Below, in pieces: positions 18,285 through 19,069 of a DNA stretch of 19,069 bases. Where the stretch lies: contig NW_001914874.1 in the NCBI RefSeq assembly GCF_000208925.1, positions 1-19,069 of the forward strand, in the 5' to 3' direction. Within the stretch, counting starts at the first letter, position 1. The number at the start of each line of letters is the position of its first letter. The notes under the pieces were generated by a model. It saw nothing but the letters and a program-made list of their open reading frames with translations. It was not told where the DNA came from and did no database searches. The position numbers and the translations under genes are program-made. Source of the DNA: Entamoeba histolytica HM-1:IMSS. Lineage: Eukaryota; Evosea; Mastigamoebida; Endamoebidae.

Positions 18285-19061
18285 TTAGTGGTGAAGATGA
18301 AGAAGATAAAGGTTAGATATTTTAAATGAAGAGCGAGAACAGATTGGATGGTTTTCATCAATATAAAACGAAGTCTGGACGTTAGACAGTGAGCATTCAT
18401 TTGTGCCATTCGAACAAAACACCATATTAAGACCATTCTTTCCTGTTATCTTGATCCAGTTATCATCATCAACAAAACTGATTGTTGCATCAACACCAAA
18501 TTTCTGATTTAGAAGTAATACTTTTAAGTCAGCATCTTCACCTTTCACCCATAAGACATAATTGTCAAAACCAAGTGGCACTTCTGCACTAATTTCATCT
18601 TGAATATAAACACCAAAAACTTCACCAGTTTCCTCTTTCCACAAGATACAAATATTATTTCTTTCAACCAATTCTGTTAAGAATGTTTCTTTGTCAACAA
18701 AACAATTAAAGTCTTTAATCTCCTCACAGTATTGAGTCCCAGTCAGTCTCATGATTGCCTTTTTGATATCTTTTGAGATGATTGAGTTTGTTTGTTCTTC
18801 ACAAGGAGAGACTTGATTAGTAGTATTTCTTAAAGAATGAACTACTTGTAAAACTAGATTCAAGTCAATGGATTTTTTAATTTCATTAACTTCAGCTTGT
18901 TTAAGTGCTTCATCAATAATAGATTCTTTACCTTCAAATAACCCTTTTTTCTTTTCAACTAAGATGTTTTTGAGTTGTGTTCCTTTAATGAGCATACAAT
19001 ATTGGAATAATTCATCATTCTCAAGTTCATCTAAGTATGTTATTACATTGTTATGGTTCAT
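18285..19061 (-). CDS. TLDc-like protein with N-terminal helical region (258 aa, 5' end may run off the window)
   Basis: Residues 1 to about 90 are helical and charged ('YLDELENDELFQYC', 'LKNILVEKKKGLFEG'), as seen in many Entamoeba TLDc proteins. The rest is a divergent TLDc-type domain: 'NNICILWKEETGEVFGVYI' (the strand and the Phe-Gly-x-Tyr turn), 'FDNYVLWVKG', 'DATISFVDDDNWIKITG', 'TSFYIDEN' and a closing 'SSFKISNLYLLHLHH'. The Phe-Gly turn aligns with 'NVFGCY' of the 593-aa protein and 'NKFGGY' of the short one. The last residues are unusual (His-Leu-His-His) but reach the expected family end. The ATG at 19061 is only eight bases from the window edge. The codons before it are open, so a longer N-terminus cannot be excluded. 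Function unknown. Confidence is moderate for TLDc, high that it is a gene. Confidence 0.75.
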   Translation of the reverse strand: MNHNNVITYLDELENDELFQYCMLIKGTQLKNILVEKKKGLFEGKESIIDEALKQAEVNEIKKSIDLNLVLQVVHSLRNTTNQVSPCEEQTNSIISKDIKKAIMRLTGTQYCEEIKDFNCFVDKETFLTELVERNNICILWKEETGEVFGVYIQDEISAEVPLGFDNYVLWVKGEDADLKVLLLNQKFGVDATISFVDDDNWIKITGKNGLNMVFCSNGTNECSLSNVQTSFYIDENHPICSRSSFKISNLYLLHLHH

Positions 19062-19069
19062 TGCAGCTT

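Noticed and set aside
18236..18436. 66-codon minus-strand frame overlapping the right-hand TLDc-like gene
   Set aside because: It overlaps the longer TLDc-like frame in another phase; the longer frame has domain support.

Overview
The window looks like nuclear DNA of an Entamoeba species (amoebozoan parasite or commensal). The reasons are extreme A+T richness, mostly intronless genes, a spliced gene whose intron opens with GTTTGT, GAAC-type promoter motifs just upstream of start codons, several TLDc-domain proteins, a full-length P-glycoprotein of the Entamoeba type, and a decayed non-LTR retrotransposon with an R4-like PD...D endonuclease. The species cannot be settled from the sequence alone.

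Layout. Positions 1-866 are A+T-rich and apparently non-coding, with two small hairpins. A short TLDc gene lies on the minus strand (867-1367), with a TATA-like box and a perfect dyad upstream. From about 1370 to 7740 there is no intact gene. This stretch holds an unrecognised coding relic (about 2460-3565) and a heavily mutated LINE (about 3900-7740) whose reverse transcriptase and endonuclease motifs can still be read across several frames. A compact plus-strand pair follows: a 593-residue protein with a disordered N-terminus and a C-terminal TLDc domain (7782-9563), then 127 bp later a tripartite DENN-domain protein (9691-11145). Both genes carry AAGAACTT starting 41 bases before the ATG.

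Next is a minus-strand, two-exon glucosamine-6-phosphate N-acetyltransferase (12113-12669). It is divergent, across 883 bp, from a 1310-residue P-glycoprotein/ABCB full transporter on the plus strand (13553-17485). The window ends inside or just at the start of a third, minus-strand TLDc-like gene with an N-terminal helical region (18285-19061).

How the genes relate. The acetyltransferase feeds UDP-GlcNAc synthesis (glycans, GPI anchors, chitin of the cyst wall). The P-glycoprotein is a drug or lipid efflux pump. The DENN protein is a probable Rab GEF. The TLDc proteins are of unknown exact role; in other eukaryotes TLDc proteins bind V-ATPase or act in oxidation resistance and vesicle traffic. 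No operon-like logic is visible. The most unusual content is the large decayed zone, the dyad and hairpin elements at gene edges, and the exact DNA identity between the two halves of the P-glycoprotein gene.
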